A stretch of DNA of 64,000 nucleotides from CAYNZV01 sp965217095 (GCA_965217095.1 OZ244235.1:4836001-4900000); one strand, 5' to 3'. Positions 50,472-59,714 are shown, counted from the first letter of the stretch. Notes: generated by a model from the letters alone, not told the origin. Translations and numbers: made by a program.

Positions 50472-53400
50472 ATGCTTAAGGGTAGTAGAGATTTATTGCT
50501 CTTGGCCGCATTCATTGTGGGGCTGGGCATGATGGTAGCTGGGGTCGAGGACGCCGAGGCGGCCAAGATTACTGAGGTGACCCTATCGACACCTTCTGAT
50601 AGCGGTGCCTTGAGAGGCATCGACTCAGTCTTCGTGGCGACGGCCACCGTTTTTGACATAAGCGTGCCCGAAAGTTTGAGCGTGGTCATGTACCTCGTGA
50701 CGGACGACGACGTGTCCGAGAGCAATGCGAACAATGAGCCGAGGCTGGTCAAGGAAGTCGTCAGCCGGACGACGTCCCCAGGAGGCGATGAAGAGGGTTA
50801 TTTTAACTTCGATAACCAGACCCAGCAGACCCAGACCACGGCAATCGCCCGGGCATACCCCCTCTCCGACATCATCTACGACGAAGATGGAGAGCAAATT
50901 ACGGGCGGTGTCGTGGCGGTACTGAAACGCGTGGGGCTGGCGTCGACCCTTTTCGTGGGCGATGCAGATTCGGTTGTCTCCGCAACTACCGCTAATGGTG
51001 CGACTTTCACGTGGTACGGAAAGTTTAGCGAGCAGGTTGGTACGGTCGCCAAGGTTCGCGTGGCAGCCTTTGCCATCGACGGTCCCGTCGGTGCCATCGA
51101 CGACCCCGTCGTCGATGATCGCGACACGGGCGTGCCCTCGCTGGACGATATCTCGAATGTTGCTACCTCTGCAGCCAGCCAGGATATGAGCCTCGACGGC
51201 GACAGGCCGACGACGGGGCCAGCCAGCTTCGGCAACGCCGTCTTCAGTGGGGCTAACACTGGTGGTCCTGAGGAACGTCGCACTCTTAACCTTGTCGAAC
51301 TGGGCGATGAGGCGCAGAGGAGGGCTAAGAGGATCCCACCGTTTGACGAGGTGAACGCCGTCTTCCGTCTAAACGGACGAGACGACGTCGCCGGTTTCAC
51401 GGCCGGCGCCACCAAGCAGGTTCTGGGCATTGGAGATTCCGTGAGCGTACGGCTAAAGATGGCCGCATCGGCCGAAGCCGTTTTGCTGTCGGATTCGCTC
51501 ACAGTCGTTGCCGATCTCTTCGGGAAGGCTTTCACATTCGACAAGGGCAAACGTGTCGCAGACACCCTCCTGTTCAGGTTGGAGTTGAGCGAAGGTCTAT
51601 TCGGGGCTGGCACTTTGGACTGCTGCGCAGGCGCGGCCGCCGCCCACTCGGATACCTTCGAGATCTTTTACGTCGACAAGGCCGGTAACCGAAGCTCAGT
51701 CGGTATCAATGAAATCCCGGCTGGTCTAACCGCCACGGTGGCATTCATGGTCGACACGAAGGCGCCCGTCTTGGATGGCGTCGCCGGCGACACCATTCTG
51801 CCGGTAAGCACGGATACGATTACTGACGGAACTCTTCGTGGAAATTCTCCGAGTCTGACTATCGGCTACCCGCATGACGTCAACGCAGTTCAGTGGATTC
51901 TCGCCGAGGCTCTTGACACGCTCTTCATTACCTTCGACGGAGCGGACACAGACATCACAATTGGCATTCCCGGTAACATCGGCGAGGAGACAATCACCGA
52001 CAACGCTCTATTGGCCAGTACGGCAAGAACCCTCGACTTCACCCACCTGGGCGACTTTGGCACCGGCATGGAAGCGGATTCACTCTTTGTTGCCGACGTT
52101 GCCGACGTTGCCGACGACTCACGTGCTACACAGTCCTACAGTGGACCCCAAGCAAAAGTCGCCTACACTTATGCGGCGGGCACTACAAAGGATTCGATCG
52201 TTACGGGAATGCATACCGTCAAATTCCGCGGGAAGGATTTCGGTGGCAATCTAGGGCCAGAGCTTTCCAGAACGAACGTCTATCTGGATGTGGATGACAT
52301 TGAGCTGGGTCGATTGTTCCCGTCCAAGGTGGCTTACGGTCCAATTACCGGCACCCGTCAGGACACCATCGAAGAAGAGACCTCGAAGGTCATCTTCAGG
52401 CTGAGTGAGCCGGCAGACAGTGTGTTGATTGTCTACCAAGGCATCCTTGGCCCCGACAGCGGCAAAACCAGAACCCGCCGATTGTCAGGAACCGAGCTTA
52501 CCAAGACCGACGGCCAACAAACCTTCCAGATCGACTCGCTTGCCAATGGCACGGAGTACGTCCTGGCAGTGTTGGCGCGCGATCTGGCTGGCAACTTCGT
52601 GCGCTCACGCGGAGACACGTTCCTTTATGACACCAGTTTCGTGGTGCCGGTTATCAAGCGTTTTACCATTTCTGCACTGGCTGAGGAGGTAGGACTTACG
52701 GCTGTCAACCACCGCAAGGCCGGCGAATCGACAGTTCTAACGATCCAGGCGGATGCCACAACCGATGGCTCCCGTGAGGCGGTGACCTACAGGTCCGAAG
52801 CCATCCTGAAGGTTGTCGGTGGCACCGGGGTTTCGTTGACGGGCACGGGTGTCACAGATGCAGGCGGTGGTCGCGCCACGTTGAACTCGGATGACTGGGT
52901 GACTGGACGCCGTACCGTTACACTCATAGACACGGCATCCATAGATACGCTAACCTTGTCTATCGTAGACTCGACTACCTCGGGTGGGCCGTTCACCGGC
53001 GCGCTCGACTCGGTCATCGTTTACGATCCCAATGTTTTCAGCCAGATCGTAGTTGCCGCACCTGCAACCGCTACGCAAGGCACCGCCTTCTGGGTCGGCC
53101 TCACCGTGGCAGACGAGTTTGATAACACGCGTACCCTCGATAATCGGTACGTTACGATGGCCGCCAACAAACTTGGTGTCGATGTGCCGGTAGGCGACAT
53201 CCTCCTCAAGAAAGGCAGTGGCGGTTTCTGGGCGAATTCCACCGGATTCAGCGGAGTTGACCTCGTCTTTACTGCACGTAATGTTGTTACCACAAAACCA
53301 GATGATAGCCTCACCGGTGGCTACTTCATCAATGGTAGGTCGGACAGCGTTAACGTAGCTGGGAGTGGAACCACCACGATCGACGCACCTGACACCCTAA

Positions 53401-55265
53401 TCGCCGCCGATTACACCGGTGCCGATGGGAGTGGTGATCAGGGTGGTTTCGTAATGTTGACCTTCGACAACTCCAGCAGTCACGAAACCTTGACCGCTTA
53501 CCGCGTCTGGCGCGAAGTCAGCGTCAGCTACCGCACCTCCACAGCGGCGGATTCAACAACCTCCGCTCTCGTGGCGCTCGCCGCGCCGACGGACGAATTC
53601 GTCCCGTGGGCCAAGGTGGATGCGGTGCCGGGTGTTAGCCTCAATAATGTCATAGTGGCGACACTGGATAATGTTGAGACGCGCTGGGCGGTTTCAGCCG
53701 AAAGTGGCCGCACAACCAGTGCATCGGCGAGTGCCAAACAGGCATTCGGCGATCTCGCAACGGTTGGGGCAGCATACGACTTGATGGCCGAAACAATGGT
53801 GGAAAGCAAACAAGCTATCGTCCAGGTTGAGGGTCCGGTGTTCGCGAATCTGACAACTGAGGCTCTGGCTTATGTCGAAAAGGGAATCGCCCTTCGTTTG
53901 AAGAACACGGAGAACGAGACTCTTAGCTCGATTCGCACCTACAGTGAAGGTGCCATTCGCGCGGTCGACAACATCGCTCCAGAGCCCGTCGCTTTCCTGC
54001 GGGCTCTCGATACTCCGAGTGATGCTGGTTCCAGCATCAGTCTGATGTGGAGCACGTCGGAATCTGACAGAATGTTGCCACGCTTTGCAGCCGGTGCCGT
54101 GGGCAACGGCACCATTGGTGATCAGGTTGCCGGTGTGAAGGGTTACAACGTGTATCGCAAGATCGCTGACGGAGAGTTCACCCTGGTCGGCAAAGCTGGC
54201 GCGGGTAAGGTAACCTTCACCGATCTTAGTGCCTTCAACGGCATTAGATACACCTATGCAGTTACGCCATATGATGAGGACAACCTGGCTGACGGAGGTC
54301 TCGAGAGAACCGCCATGGCCATTCGCAACCACGTGATTGACAAGTCGGGCAAGCCGGTAATCGGCCTCTTCGGCGCTGACAGTCGCGTTGGTTTCGATGA
54401 TTTCTTCATCTTCTCCGACAACTTCGGTCTCGACGCCGGAAGTCAGGATTTTGAGCCTGCCTTCGACCTGAGCCCGAACAACAAGATTGATTTCGACGAC
54501 TTCTTCGTATTCGTCGATTACTTCGGTCGCAGTATCGAAGCCTCCGGCAAGGTGGTACCTCTCACTGCCGGTCTCAACAGTGAAGCAAGCCTCTACCTTG
54601 AGGCCTCAGCTGCGCTGCCGAGGGTAGGCGAAGAGATGGCAATCGAGGTCGATCTGGCTGACTTTGTCGAGGTCAAGGGTTATGGCTTCACGGTCAATTA
54701 CGACGCAGAGACCCTGGAGTTCGTAAAGCTGACTTCGGAGAGCAGCGTGCTCGGGGAAACGGAATTGGCGCAACCGCGAATCATCTCGAAGACCGAAGGA
54801 ACGGTTTCGGTCGCTGCGTACGGACAGACGGTCGACAAGGGCGAACTGGACATGAGCCTGATCTTCCGTTCAATGGCAGAGATCGAGGATGGACGCCTCT
54901 ACTTCAGTGAGGGCGAGCTGCGAGATGGCAATTTTGCCGTCAACCAGGTGGCACGGCTGGGTGAGGTGCAAATCCAAACTCGACCTGAGGCCTTCGCGTT
55001 GGCCAACAACTATCCGAACCCCTTTAATCCGGAAACGACGATCAAGTATGCGCTTCCTGACCCTGTTGACGTAAGGCTGGAGATTTACAACATGCTGGGT
55101 CAGCAGGTGCGCACATTGGTTGCGGAACCGCAGAACGCTGGTCGCTACACGGTTAAGTGGGATGCTACTAACGAGAGTGGACATTCACTCTCGACCGGAA
55201 TTTACTTCTACCGCTTGGTAGCTGGTGAGTTCCACAAGGTCGAGAAGATGTTACTCTTGAAGTAG
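50472..55265 (+). CDS. Very large secreted modular protein with dockerin-like, cohesin-like and C-terminal sorting modules
   Basis: ATG 50472 (1597 residues), chosen for the GAGGAGGAA site and the signal peptide that follows (MLKGSRDLLLLAAFIVGLGM to AEA/AK). The bulk is repeated beta-sandwich sequence rich in Asp, Thr and Ser. Near 1190-1290 lies an Fn3-like part (GVKGYNVYRKIADGEFTLVG). At about 1297-1353 are two dockerin-like calcium loops (GADSRVGFDDFFIFSDNFG and DLSPNNKIDFDDFFVFVDYF), then a cohesin-like domain (about 1373-1500) and a terminal module starting NNYPNPFNPETTIKYALPDP and ending KVEKMLLLK, a T9SS/FlgD-type sorting tail. It probably reaches the cell surface or the S-layer/matrix. 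No catalytic domain is recognised. Confidence 0.85.
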   Translation: MLKGSRDLLLLAAFIVGLGMMVAGVEDAEAAKITEVTLSTPSDSGALRGIDSVFVATATVFDISVPESLSVVMYLVTDDDVSESNANNEPRLVKEVVSRTTSPGGDEEGYFNFDNQTQQTQTTAIARAYPLSDIIYDEDGEQITGGVVAVLKRVGLASTLFVGDADSVVSATTANGATFTWYGKFSEQVGTVAKVRVAAFAIDGPVGAIDDPVVDDRDTGVPSLDDISNVATSAASQDMSLDGDRPTTGPASFGNAVFSGANTGGPEERRTLNLVELGDEAQRRAKRIPPFDEVNAVFRLNGRDDVAGFTAGATKQVLGIGDSVSVRLKMAASAEAVLLSDSLTVVADLFGKAFTFDKGKRVADTLLFRLELSEGLFGAGTLDCCAGAAAAHSDTFEIFYVDKAGNRSSVGINEIPAGLTATVAFMVDTKAPVLDGVAGDTILPVSTDTITDGTLRGNSPSLTIGYPHDVNAVQWILAEALDTLFITFDGADTDITIGIPGNIGEETITDNALLASTARTLDFTHLGDFGTGMEADSLFVADVADVADDSRATQSYSGPQAKVAYTYAAGTTKDSIVTGMHTVKFRGKDFGGNLGPELSRTNVYLDVDDIELGRLFPSKVAYGPITGTRQDTIEEETSKVIFRLSEPADSVLIVYQGILGPDSGKTRTRRLSGTELTKTDGQQTFQIDSLANGTEYVLAVLARDLAGNFVRSRGDTFLYDTSFVVPVIKRFTISALAEEVGLTAVNHRKAGESTVLTIQADATTDGSREAVTYRSEAILKVVGGTGVSLTGTGVTDAGGGRATLNSDDWVTGRRTVTLIDTASIDTLTLSIVDSTTSGGPFTGALDSVIVYDPNVFSQIVVAAPATATQGTAFWVGLTVADEFDNTRTLDNRYVTMAANKLGVDVPVGDILLKKGSGGFWANSTGFSGVDLVFTARNVVTTKPDDSLTGGYFINGRSDSVNVAGSGTTTIDAPDTLIAADYTGADGSGDQGGFVMLTFDNSSSHETLTAYRVWREVSVSYRTSTAADSTTSALVALAAPTDEFVPWAKVDAVPGVSLNNVIVATLDNVETRWAVSAESGRTTSASASAKQAFGDLATVGAAYDLMAETMVESKQAIVQVEGPVFANLTTEALAYVEKGIALRLKNTENETLSSIRTYSEGAIRAVDNIAPEPVAFLRALDTPSDAGSSISLMWSTSESDRMLPRFAAGAVGNGTIGDQVAGVKGYNVYRKIADGEFTLVGKAGAGKVTFTDLSAFNGIRYTYAVTPYDEDNLADGGLERTAMAIRNHVIDKSGKPVIGLFGADSRVGFDDFFIFSDNFGLDAGSQDFEPAFDLSPNNKIDFDDFFVFVDYFGRSIEASGKVVPLTAGLNSEASLYLEASAALPRVGEEMAIEVDLADFVEVKGYGFTVNYDAETLEFVKLTSESSVLGETELAQPRIISKTEGTVSVAAYGQTVDKGELDMSLIFRSMAEIEDGRLYFSEGELRDGNFAVNQVARLGEVQIQTRPEAFALANNYPNPFNPETTIKYALPDPVDVRLEIYNMLGQQVRTLVAEPQNAGRYTVKWDATNESGHSLSTGIYFYRLVAGEFHKVEKMLLLK

Positions 55266-55283
55266 CAGCATAGAGTCATTGTC

Positions 55284-55323
55284 GATGAGATGGGGCTCCT
55301 CTAGATAGGGGCTCCATCTCATC
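55284..55323 (+). terminator. Hairpin between the two secreted-protein genes
   Basis: GATGAGATGG (55284-55293) pairs with CCATCTCATC (55314-55323), with further pairing of the GGCTCC-type inner part, followed by TTATTAT. It is a likely terminator or processing hairpin between the genes. Confidence 0.6.
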
Positions 55324-55379
55324 TTATTATCCCAATGACGTCACATGTCAGACCAAATCAAAGAGAGGAGTTACAGCGA

Positions 55380-56951
55380 ATGCGTAACCGCGTGAGTAGA
55401 TTCGCGCTGCTTGCCATCGCTTTGGTTTTCGCAGTGGGAAGCACTGCTTTTGGCGGCGAAAACGCAGATGCAGTGGTCACTCTTACCAGTTCGAGCGAAG
55501 TGGCCGCCGGGCCTGGTGACACAATTTCGGTGGTTCTAGCAGCTTCGGGTGCGGTTGGTGTCAAGCAGATTGTTTGGACCCTTCAGGTTTCAGACGCATC
55601 GGCCTTCAACTTTTCGGTTTATACGGAAGAAGCCGGCGGATTCGACGACGAGACCGGATTGTCTGCGATGATCTTTCCCCCGAGCGAAGGTTTTATAGGG
55701 GCCGAGCATACGGGACCCGAGTTTCCAGATGGCATCGACGGCGCGAAGATCAAAGTTGCGTTCGCAAAGCTGTCCGGGAGCGGAGTAAACGGCGAGCGCG
55801 GTCTTGGCGAACTTCGGTTGATTACTAGCAGCAGTCTCACCGAAGACACAGAGGTCACGATTACCGTTTTCGAGGTCTCGCTTGGGAAAAGCACGAATGA
55901 GAAAGATGTCTTCGGCGCGGACGACTTGCAACTTGCCATTACGGTCAACCCGCCGGCTCCGCCGGTAACAGAACCCACGCTGACAGCTACTTCCGATACG
56001 GATGTCAGCCTCGACTACGGTGATACGGCAACGTTCTCCGTGGCGTTTACTGATGCATCGGGAGACGGGGCGTCCGGTCAGGCGATTACCTGGAATATTA
56101 GTAACAACGGCTCCGAGTCTGTCACGTTGGGAGACGGTACTGAAATGGCCGCAGGTGGTGACGTTACGGCCGAAAGCACGACAGACTCTGACGGAGACGC
56201 CAGCGTCAGTATATCCTCAGACGCTGAAAAAGGTGCGGGGACGACGAGCGTTTCGGTGGCGGCCAGCACGTCGGCAAACAATTCCGAGGGTACCTCGCGT
56301 GACTTGTCCGTCGAATTCAGTGCTACTTGGGACGTGCCCGTTCCAGCTGAGTTGGCATCTTTTGCCGGCGAGGTCAGTTTCGAGAATGAAGTGACTCTAC
56401 ATTGGGGCGTCGCTTCACAGTCGAACAACTTGGGTTGGGAAGTCTACCGAAGCGTGGATCAGGCCAGATTCCATCAAATTGGCGAGCTTATTGCAGGCGA
56501 CGGAACGACCGACCAGTTCAGAACGTATTCGTTCAGTGATACTGATCTTCCGGACGCGACAGAGGTCTACTACTATCTGAGGCAGATAGACCTCGACGGT
56601 AGCAGCGCACGATCGGAGGTCATCGAGGTCTCGCTGAGCTCTACGCTCATAAGCCAGCAGGTATTGCCTTTGGCGAACGAGTTGCGCCAGAATTTCCCCA
56701 ATCCGTTCAATCCTGAAACTACGATATCTTTCGACCTAGACGACCACGCCATCGTAAGTCTTCACATTTACGATGTAACCGGTCAAGTGGTCAGAGAATT
56801 GATCAGCGGACAGAATTTTGCCGCCGGCAGGTATGAGCAACTTTGGGATGGGAAAGACAACAGGGGCCTTGCCGTAGGCAGTGGACTTTATCTTTACCGC
56901 ATCCAGTCGGATAAGTTTACGGCGATGAGGAAGATGGTCCTACTGAAGTAA
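55380..56951 (+). CDS. Secreted modular protein with cohesin-like domain and C-terminal sorting module
   Basis: ATG 55380 follows GAGAGGAG and begins a signal peptide (MRNRVSRFALLAIALVFAVG); 523 residues. Layout: cohesin-like domain (about 25-190, with VTLTSSSEVAAGPGDTISVV and the core KQIVWTLQVSDASAFNFSVY), proline linker PPAPPVTEP, an invasin/Big-type Ig module (about 200-310), an Fn3-like domain (about 320-430, LHWGVASQSNNLGWEVYRSV) and a tail with NFPNPFNPETTISFDLDDHA ending MRKMVLLK. The tail matches that of the preceding large protein, so both share an export and anchoring route. The cohesin-like domain could bind the dockerin-like part of the neighbour; this is untested inference. Confidence 0.83.
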   Translation: MRNRVSRFALLAIALVFAVGSTAFGGENADAVVTLTSSSEVAAGPGDTISVVLAASGAVGVKQIVWTLQVSDASAFNFSVYTEEAGGFDDETGLSAMIFPPSEGFIGAEHTGPEFPDGIDGAKIKVAFAKLSGSGVNGERGLGELRLITSSSLTEDTEVTITVFEVSLGKSTNEKDVFGADDLQLAITVNPPAPPVTEPTLTATSDTDVSLDYGDTATFSVAFTDASGDGASGQAITWNISNNGSESVTLGDGTEMAAGGDVTAESTTDSDGDASVSISSDAEKGAGTTSVSVAASTSANNSEGTSRDLSVEFSATWDVPVPAELASFAGEVSFENEVTLHWGVASQSNNLGWEVYRSVDQARFHQIGELIAGDGTTDQFRTYSFSDTDLPDATEVYYYLRQIDLDGSSARSEVIEVSLSSTLISQQVLPLANELRQNFPNPFNPETTISFDLDDHAIVSLHIYDVTGQVVRELISGQNFAAGRYEQLWDGKDNRGLAVGSGLYLYRIQSDKFTAMRKMVLLK

Positions 56952-56978
56952 ATTTGTTTATTGTAGCAGTAGATTGTT

Positions 56979-57013
56979 GGGGTCGTTGATTCGTCAACGG
57001 CCCCTTCTTTTTT
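56979..57013 (+). terminator. Rho-independent terminator
   Basis: GGGGTCGTTGA (56979-56989) and TCAACGGCCCC (56994-57004) pair with one mismatch around TTCG, followed by TTCTTTTTT. It ends the transcript of the secreted-protein gene. Confidence 0.85.
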
Positions 57014-57036
57014 GTCTGCAACGGGCGAACCTTTAT

Positions 57037-57300
57037 ATGAACCTCAAGGTGTTGTATTTCGCTCAACTACGCGAGAAGATAGAGGCCAACGAAGAAGATC
57101 TGGAGTTGCCGGCGGGATCTACCGTGAGTGACGTGCGGCAGCACCTGCTCAAACTATATCCCCACTTGAAGAACACTCTCGATGCGGTAGCGATCGCGGT
57201 CAACCTGGAATACACCGAGGATGAACTGATCTTGTCAGAAGGGGATTCGGTGGCACTGATTCCACCTGTTTCAGGAGGTCGCGATGATCAAGATAGTTGA
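57037..57300 (+). CDS. moaD: Molybdopterin synthase sulfur-carrier subunit MoaD with C-terminal extension
   Basis: Ubiquitin-like carrier whose C-terminal Gly-Gly is thiocarboxylated and donates sulfur to make molybdopterin. ATG 57037 (MNLKVLYFAQLREKIEANEE) gives 87 residues. The fold signature and the closing GDSVALIPPVSGG are typical, but six residues (RDDQDS) follow the diglycine (80-81), which normally is the C-terminus. Either a protease trims it or the reading frame changed recently. The codons for Gly-Gly (GGAGGT) also serve as ribosome-binding site for moaE, which overlaps by 17 bp. Confidence 0.87.
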   Translation: MNLKVLYFAQLREKIEANEEDLELPAGSTVSDVRQHLLKLYPHLKNTLDAVAIAVNLEYTEDELILSEGDSVALIPPVSGGRDDQDS

Positions 57301-57712
57301 AGATCCGATCAAACCGGAAGAGCTGTTCGGAACGGTCTTGTCTGACGATGATGGTGCTATCGTAAGTTTCACCGGTGTGGTCCGTAACCAAACGAACGGA
57401 AAACCCACGAATCATCTGGTCTATGAGACCTACCCTGATATGGCAAGAGCCAAATTGGTGCAGATTTCTACGGAAGCCAAACAACGATGGCAACTGGACC
57501 AAGTCGCCATTCTTCATCGCATCGGAAGGTTGGAAGTCGGCGAAATCAGCGTGTTGATTGCGGTTTCAAGTCCGCATCGCCGGGAGGCATTCGCCGCTTG
57601 CCAGTACGTGATCGACCGCCTGAAAGAGGTCGTTCCGATCTGGAAGAAAGAGGTTGGAGACGATGGTGAGTTTTGGGTTGACGGGCCGGATCATGCTGCC
57701 GTTACTCCATGA
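57284..57712 (+). CDS. moaE: Molybdopterin synthase catalytic subunit MoaE
   Basis: Forms the heterotetramer with MoaD and converts precursor Z to molybdopterin. The 142-residue protein has GAIVSFTGVVRNQTNG, LVYETYPDMA, HRIGRLEVGEISVLIAVSSP (at the limit), HRREAFAACQYVIDRLKEVV and PIWKKE with the catalytic lysine near 121. Start ATG 57284 lies within moaD and the stop overlaps the phosphatase start (ATGA at 57709-57712). No other molybdenum cofactor genes (moaA, moaC, mogA) are seen here. Confidence 0.95.
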   Translation: MIKIVEDPIKPEELFGTVLSDDDGAIVSFTGVVRNQTNGKPTNHLVYETYPDMARAKLVQISTEAKQRWQLDQVAILHRIGRLEVGEISVLIAVSSPHRREAFAACQYVIDRLKEVVPIWKKEVGDDGEFWVDGPDHAAVTP

Positions 57713-58215
57713 CCGTTGACAATTTCAGTTGGGTGATACAGGGAATTTTGGCCGGTTCTGGGCAGGTCTTTGGCAATGACTGGAGACACGGTCCGATTAC
57801 TACGAGCGAACAGATGGGGGATCTCGATTCGATCTGTGATGAAGGCATACGGGCGGTTGTATCTCTAACCACGATTCCGCTTGATACCAAAGTGCTGGCA
57901 AAATGCGATATTCGGTATCTCCATCTACCCATCATCGACATGCAAGCCCCGCCATTGGAGGTGATCGAGCGTTTCGTAGAATTTGTGAACTGCTCGCGCA
58001 AAGATGAACGGCCGGTTTTGGTTCATTGTGGGGCCGGGTTGGGGAGAACGGGCGCGGCTATTGCCTGTTATCTCGTGTCTGAGGGAGCGAGCGGTTTGGA
58101 AGCCCTGGAGAAGGTGCGTTCGCTGCGACCTGGTTCCGTTGAAACCATTGAACAAGAGGCTCTTATTCACAGGTACTATCGGCAGCTCGATCAGAAACAA
58201 GACCGCAGCCCCTAG
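57709..58215 (+). CDS. Dual-specificity/tyrosine protein phosphatase-like
   Basis: A 168-residue cysteine phosphatase with the active-site P-loop LVHCGAGLGRTG (Cys107, Arg113) and a probable general acid Asp77 in YLHLPIIDMQAPP. The layout (short DSP domain, GITTSEQM-like start PITTSEQMGDLDSICDEGI (up to limit)) resembles archaeal/bacterial DSPs of the PTP-like group that act on phospho-proteins or phospho-sugars/nucleotides. It is translationally coupled to moaE by an ATGA overlap. Whether it acts in cofactor metabolism or simply shares the transcript is unknown. Confidence 0.85.
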   Translation: MTVDNFSWVIQGILAGSGQVFGNDWRHGPITTSEQMGDLDSICDEGIRAVVSLTTIPLDTKVLAKCDIRYLHLPIIDMQAPPLEVIERFVEFVNCSRKDERPVLVHCGAGLGRTGAAIACYLVSEGASGLEALEKVRSLRPGSVETIEQEALIHRYYRQLDQKQDRSP

Positions 58216-58281
58216 GAAACAGAATCCGAGTTGACACTGAAAGTTCAGCTGGCTAAATTAGGGCAACCCGCGGTTATCAAC

Positions 58282-58305
58282 GGTAGGTGCGAGGGTAGGT
58301 GCGAG
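58282..58305. repeat. Short tandem repeat, 12 bp x 2
   Basis: GGTAGGTGCGAG occurs twice without gap in the noncoding stretch after the phosphatase gene. Confidence 0.8.
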
Positions 58306-58361
58306 ATTGGTCGTCTACGGTTTGCCCGTGTCGGTCCATTAAATAGGGACGGAAGGTCAAA

Positions 58362-58556
58362 ATAGAACTGAACAATCTACCAACCTGTTTGGCATGTACG
58401 AAGGCGGTTCTGGTCCCTCTCTCGGACTATGGCCGCGACGGAGCCGCGATTCATTTTAAAGCCTGGGCGTGTACCAATCCTGAGTGCGGGTTTCACATGC
58501 GTATAGACAATGGCGAGCTTAGTATTGGCCGCGAAATCAAGGAGTCTTATAAGTAA
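58362..58556 (+). CDS. Small zinc-ribbon protein, possible AUA start
   Basis: A frame of 64 codons reading IELNNLPTCLACTKAVLVPL, then SDYGRDGAAIHFKAWACTNP and ECGFHMRIDNGELSIGREIK, ending in TAA at 58554-58556. Four cysteines form CxxC and CxxxxC pairs as in zinc ribbons, and the sequence between is well-behaved protein sequence. There is no ATG, GTG or usable TTG: a stop codon (TAG 58344-58346) closes the frame upstream, while GGAAGG stands 5 bp before an ATA at 58362, which I take as the likely start. I do not recognise a family. It could also be a fragment that lost its start. Confidence 0.55.
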   Translation: MELNNLPTCLACTKAVLVPLSDYGRDGAAIHFKAWACTNPECGFHMRIDNGELSIGREIKESYK

Positions 58557-58642
58557 GACTAGTAGTGCGTGCCGCCAACCTAAACAGTAACCTCGTCAAC
58601 TGGCTCCAGCGCGGAGCCTTTTTTATCTCTGACCTCGGATAG

Positions 58643-59575
58643 ATGAGCAAAATGCGATTGGGTGAATGGGGCATTCGGCTGGCCGCCGTGACACTCGCCA
58701 TTTTCATCTGGTTCCACGCCGTCACTGAGAACACCTACCACAAAGAATTCGAGATTCCCATTCACGTCGGCGAGGTGTTATCCACCTCGGGCGACGGTCT
58801 TCAGGTGGTGGCGAATGAGGTTCCCGATCACAGTCGCGTCCTAGTTTCAGGCCGTGGTAAGGACCTCCTGCAGTTGGATGCAAACGCATTCGTTCTGAAG
58901 ATCCAACCTACAAGGCACTCGGGCAGTACCGCTATTCATCGATTGTCGCTCTCTGACATCGAAAATCGTACGGTAAACAGCAGAGTCCATGTTCAGCGAA
59001 TCATTCATCCGAAGGAAGTTAACATTGAATTCGACTTGCACGCCGAACGGGAAGTCCGCGTGGAGCCAAATGTAGAAATACGCATCGCAGAAGGGCATAC
59101 CATGGTGGGCGCGTCGACCGTCGAGCCGACTATCGTAACGGCATCCGGGCCCAGCAGGCAGATCGCCGAACTGCGGGTTGTCAAAACACACCCTGTTGTC
59201 CTGGACGACGCGAAACAGGATATTCAACGGCAGCTAATAATTGAACGGCCCTCCGGAACCCAAATCACTATAGAGCCCAACCATGTGACTTTTACGGCCG
59301 ATGTGCAAATTCTCGCGGAAGACGTTATCGAGAGTGTGCCAGTACGGATCAGAAACTTAGACACCACTGCAGTCATTGCGGTCCCTCCAAGAGTCAAGGT
59401 CAAAGTTCGAGGCGGGATCGACATCATTGCTGCCCTCGATCCCGAAAAGGATCTTGACCTATCCGTCGACTACAGTTCTTATGATGGCAGCGAACTGCCC
59501 GTTGAAGCCCCCGCGAACGCCGTTTTCGAGATTCGTGAAATCTCTCCTCCCGCCGTCCAGTTGGTTGAGCGGTGA
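58643..59575 (+). CDS. YbbR-domain protein (CdaR-like)
   Basis: A 310-residue protein with one N-terminal membrane helix (WGIRLAAVTLAIFIWFHAVT) and an extracytoplasmic part of about three YbbR-like beta modules (EFEIPIHVGEVLSTSGDGLQ, VRVEPNVEIRIAEGHTMVGA, ESVPVRIRNLDTTAVIAVPP). In Firmicutes YbbR proteins (CdaR) regulate the diadenylate cyclase CdaA and stand next to it with glmM; neither is in this window. The start may be ATG 58643 or 58652. It precedes tsaD by about 140 bp. Confidence 0.8.
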   Translation: MSKMRLGEWGIRLAAVTLAIFIWFHAVTENTYHKEFEIPIHVGEVLSTSGDGLQVVANEVPDHSRVLVSGRGKDLLQLDANAFVLKIQPTRHSGSTAIHRLSLSDIENRTVNSRVHVQRIIHPKEVNIEFDLHAEREVRVEPNVEIRIAEGHTMVGASTVEPTIVTASGPSRQIAELRVVKTHPVVLDDAKQDIQRQLIIERPSGTQITIEPNHVTFTADVQILAEDVIESVPVRIRNLDTTAVIAVPPRVKVKVRGGIDIIAALDPEKDLDLSVDYSSYDGSELPVEAPANAVFEIREISPPAVQLVER

Positions 59576-59714
59576 GTCTTCCGGCCTCGGCAGTTCGACG
59601 TTGTTCGCCCATACCTCTCGACCGCACATTCTCCGGTACCCCTCTTTGTAGCTCTTCATCCTCCTTTCTCATTTCTAAGGCGGGCTAGCTGCGCCAGGCG
59701 ATTTGAGGTCGAAA

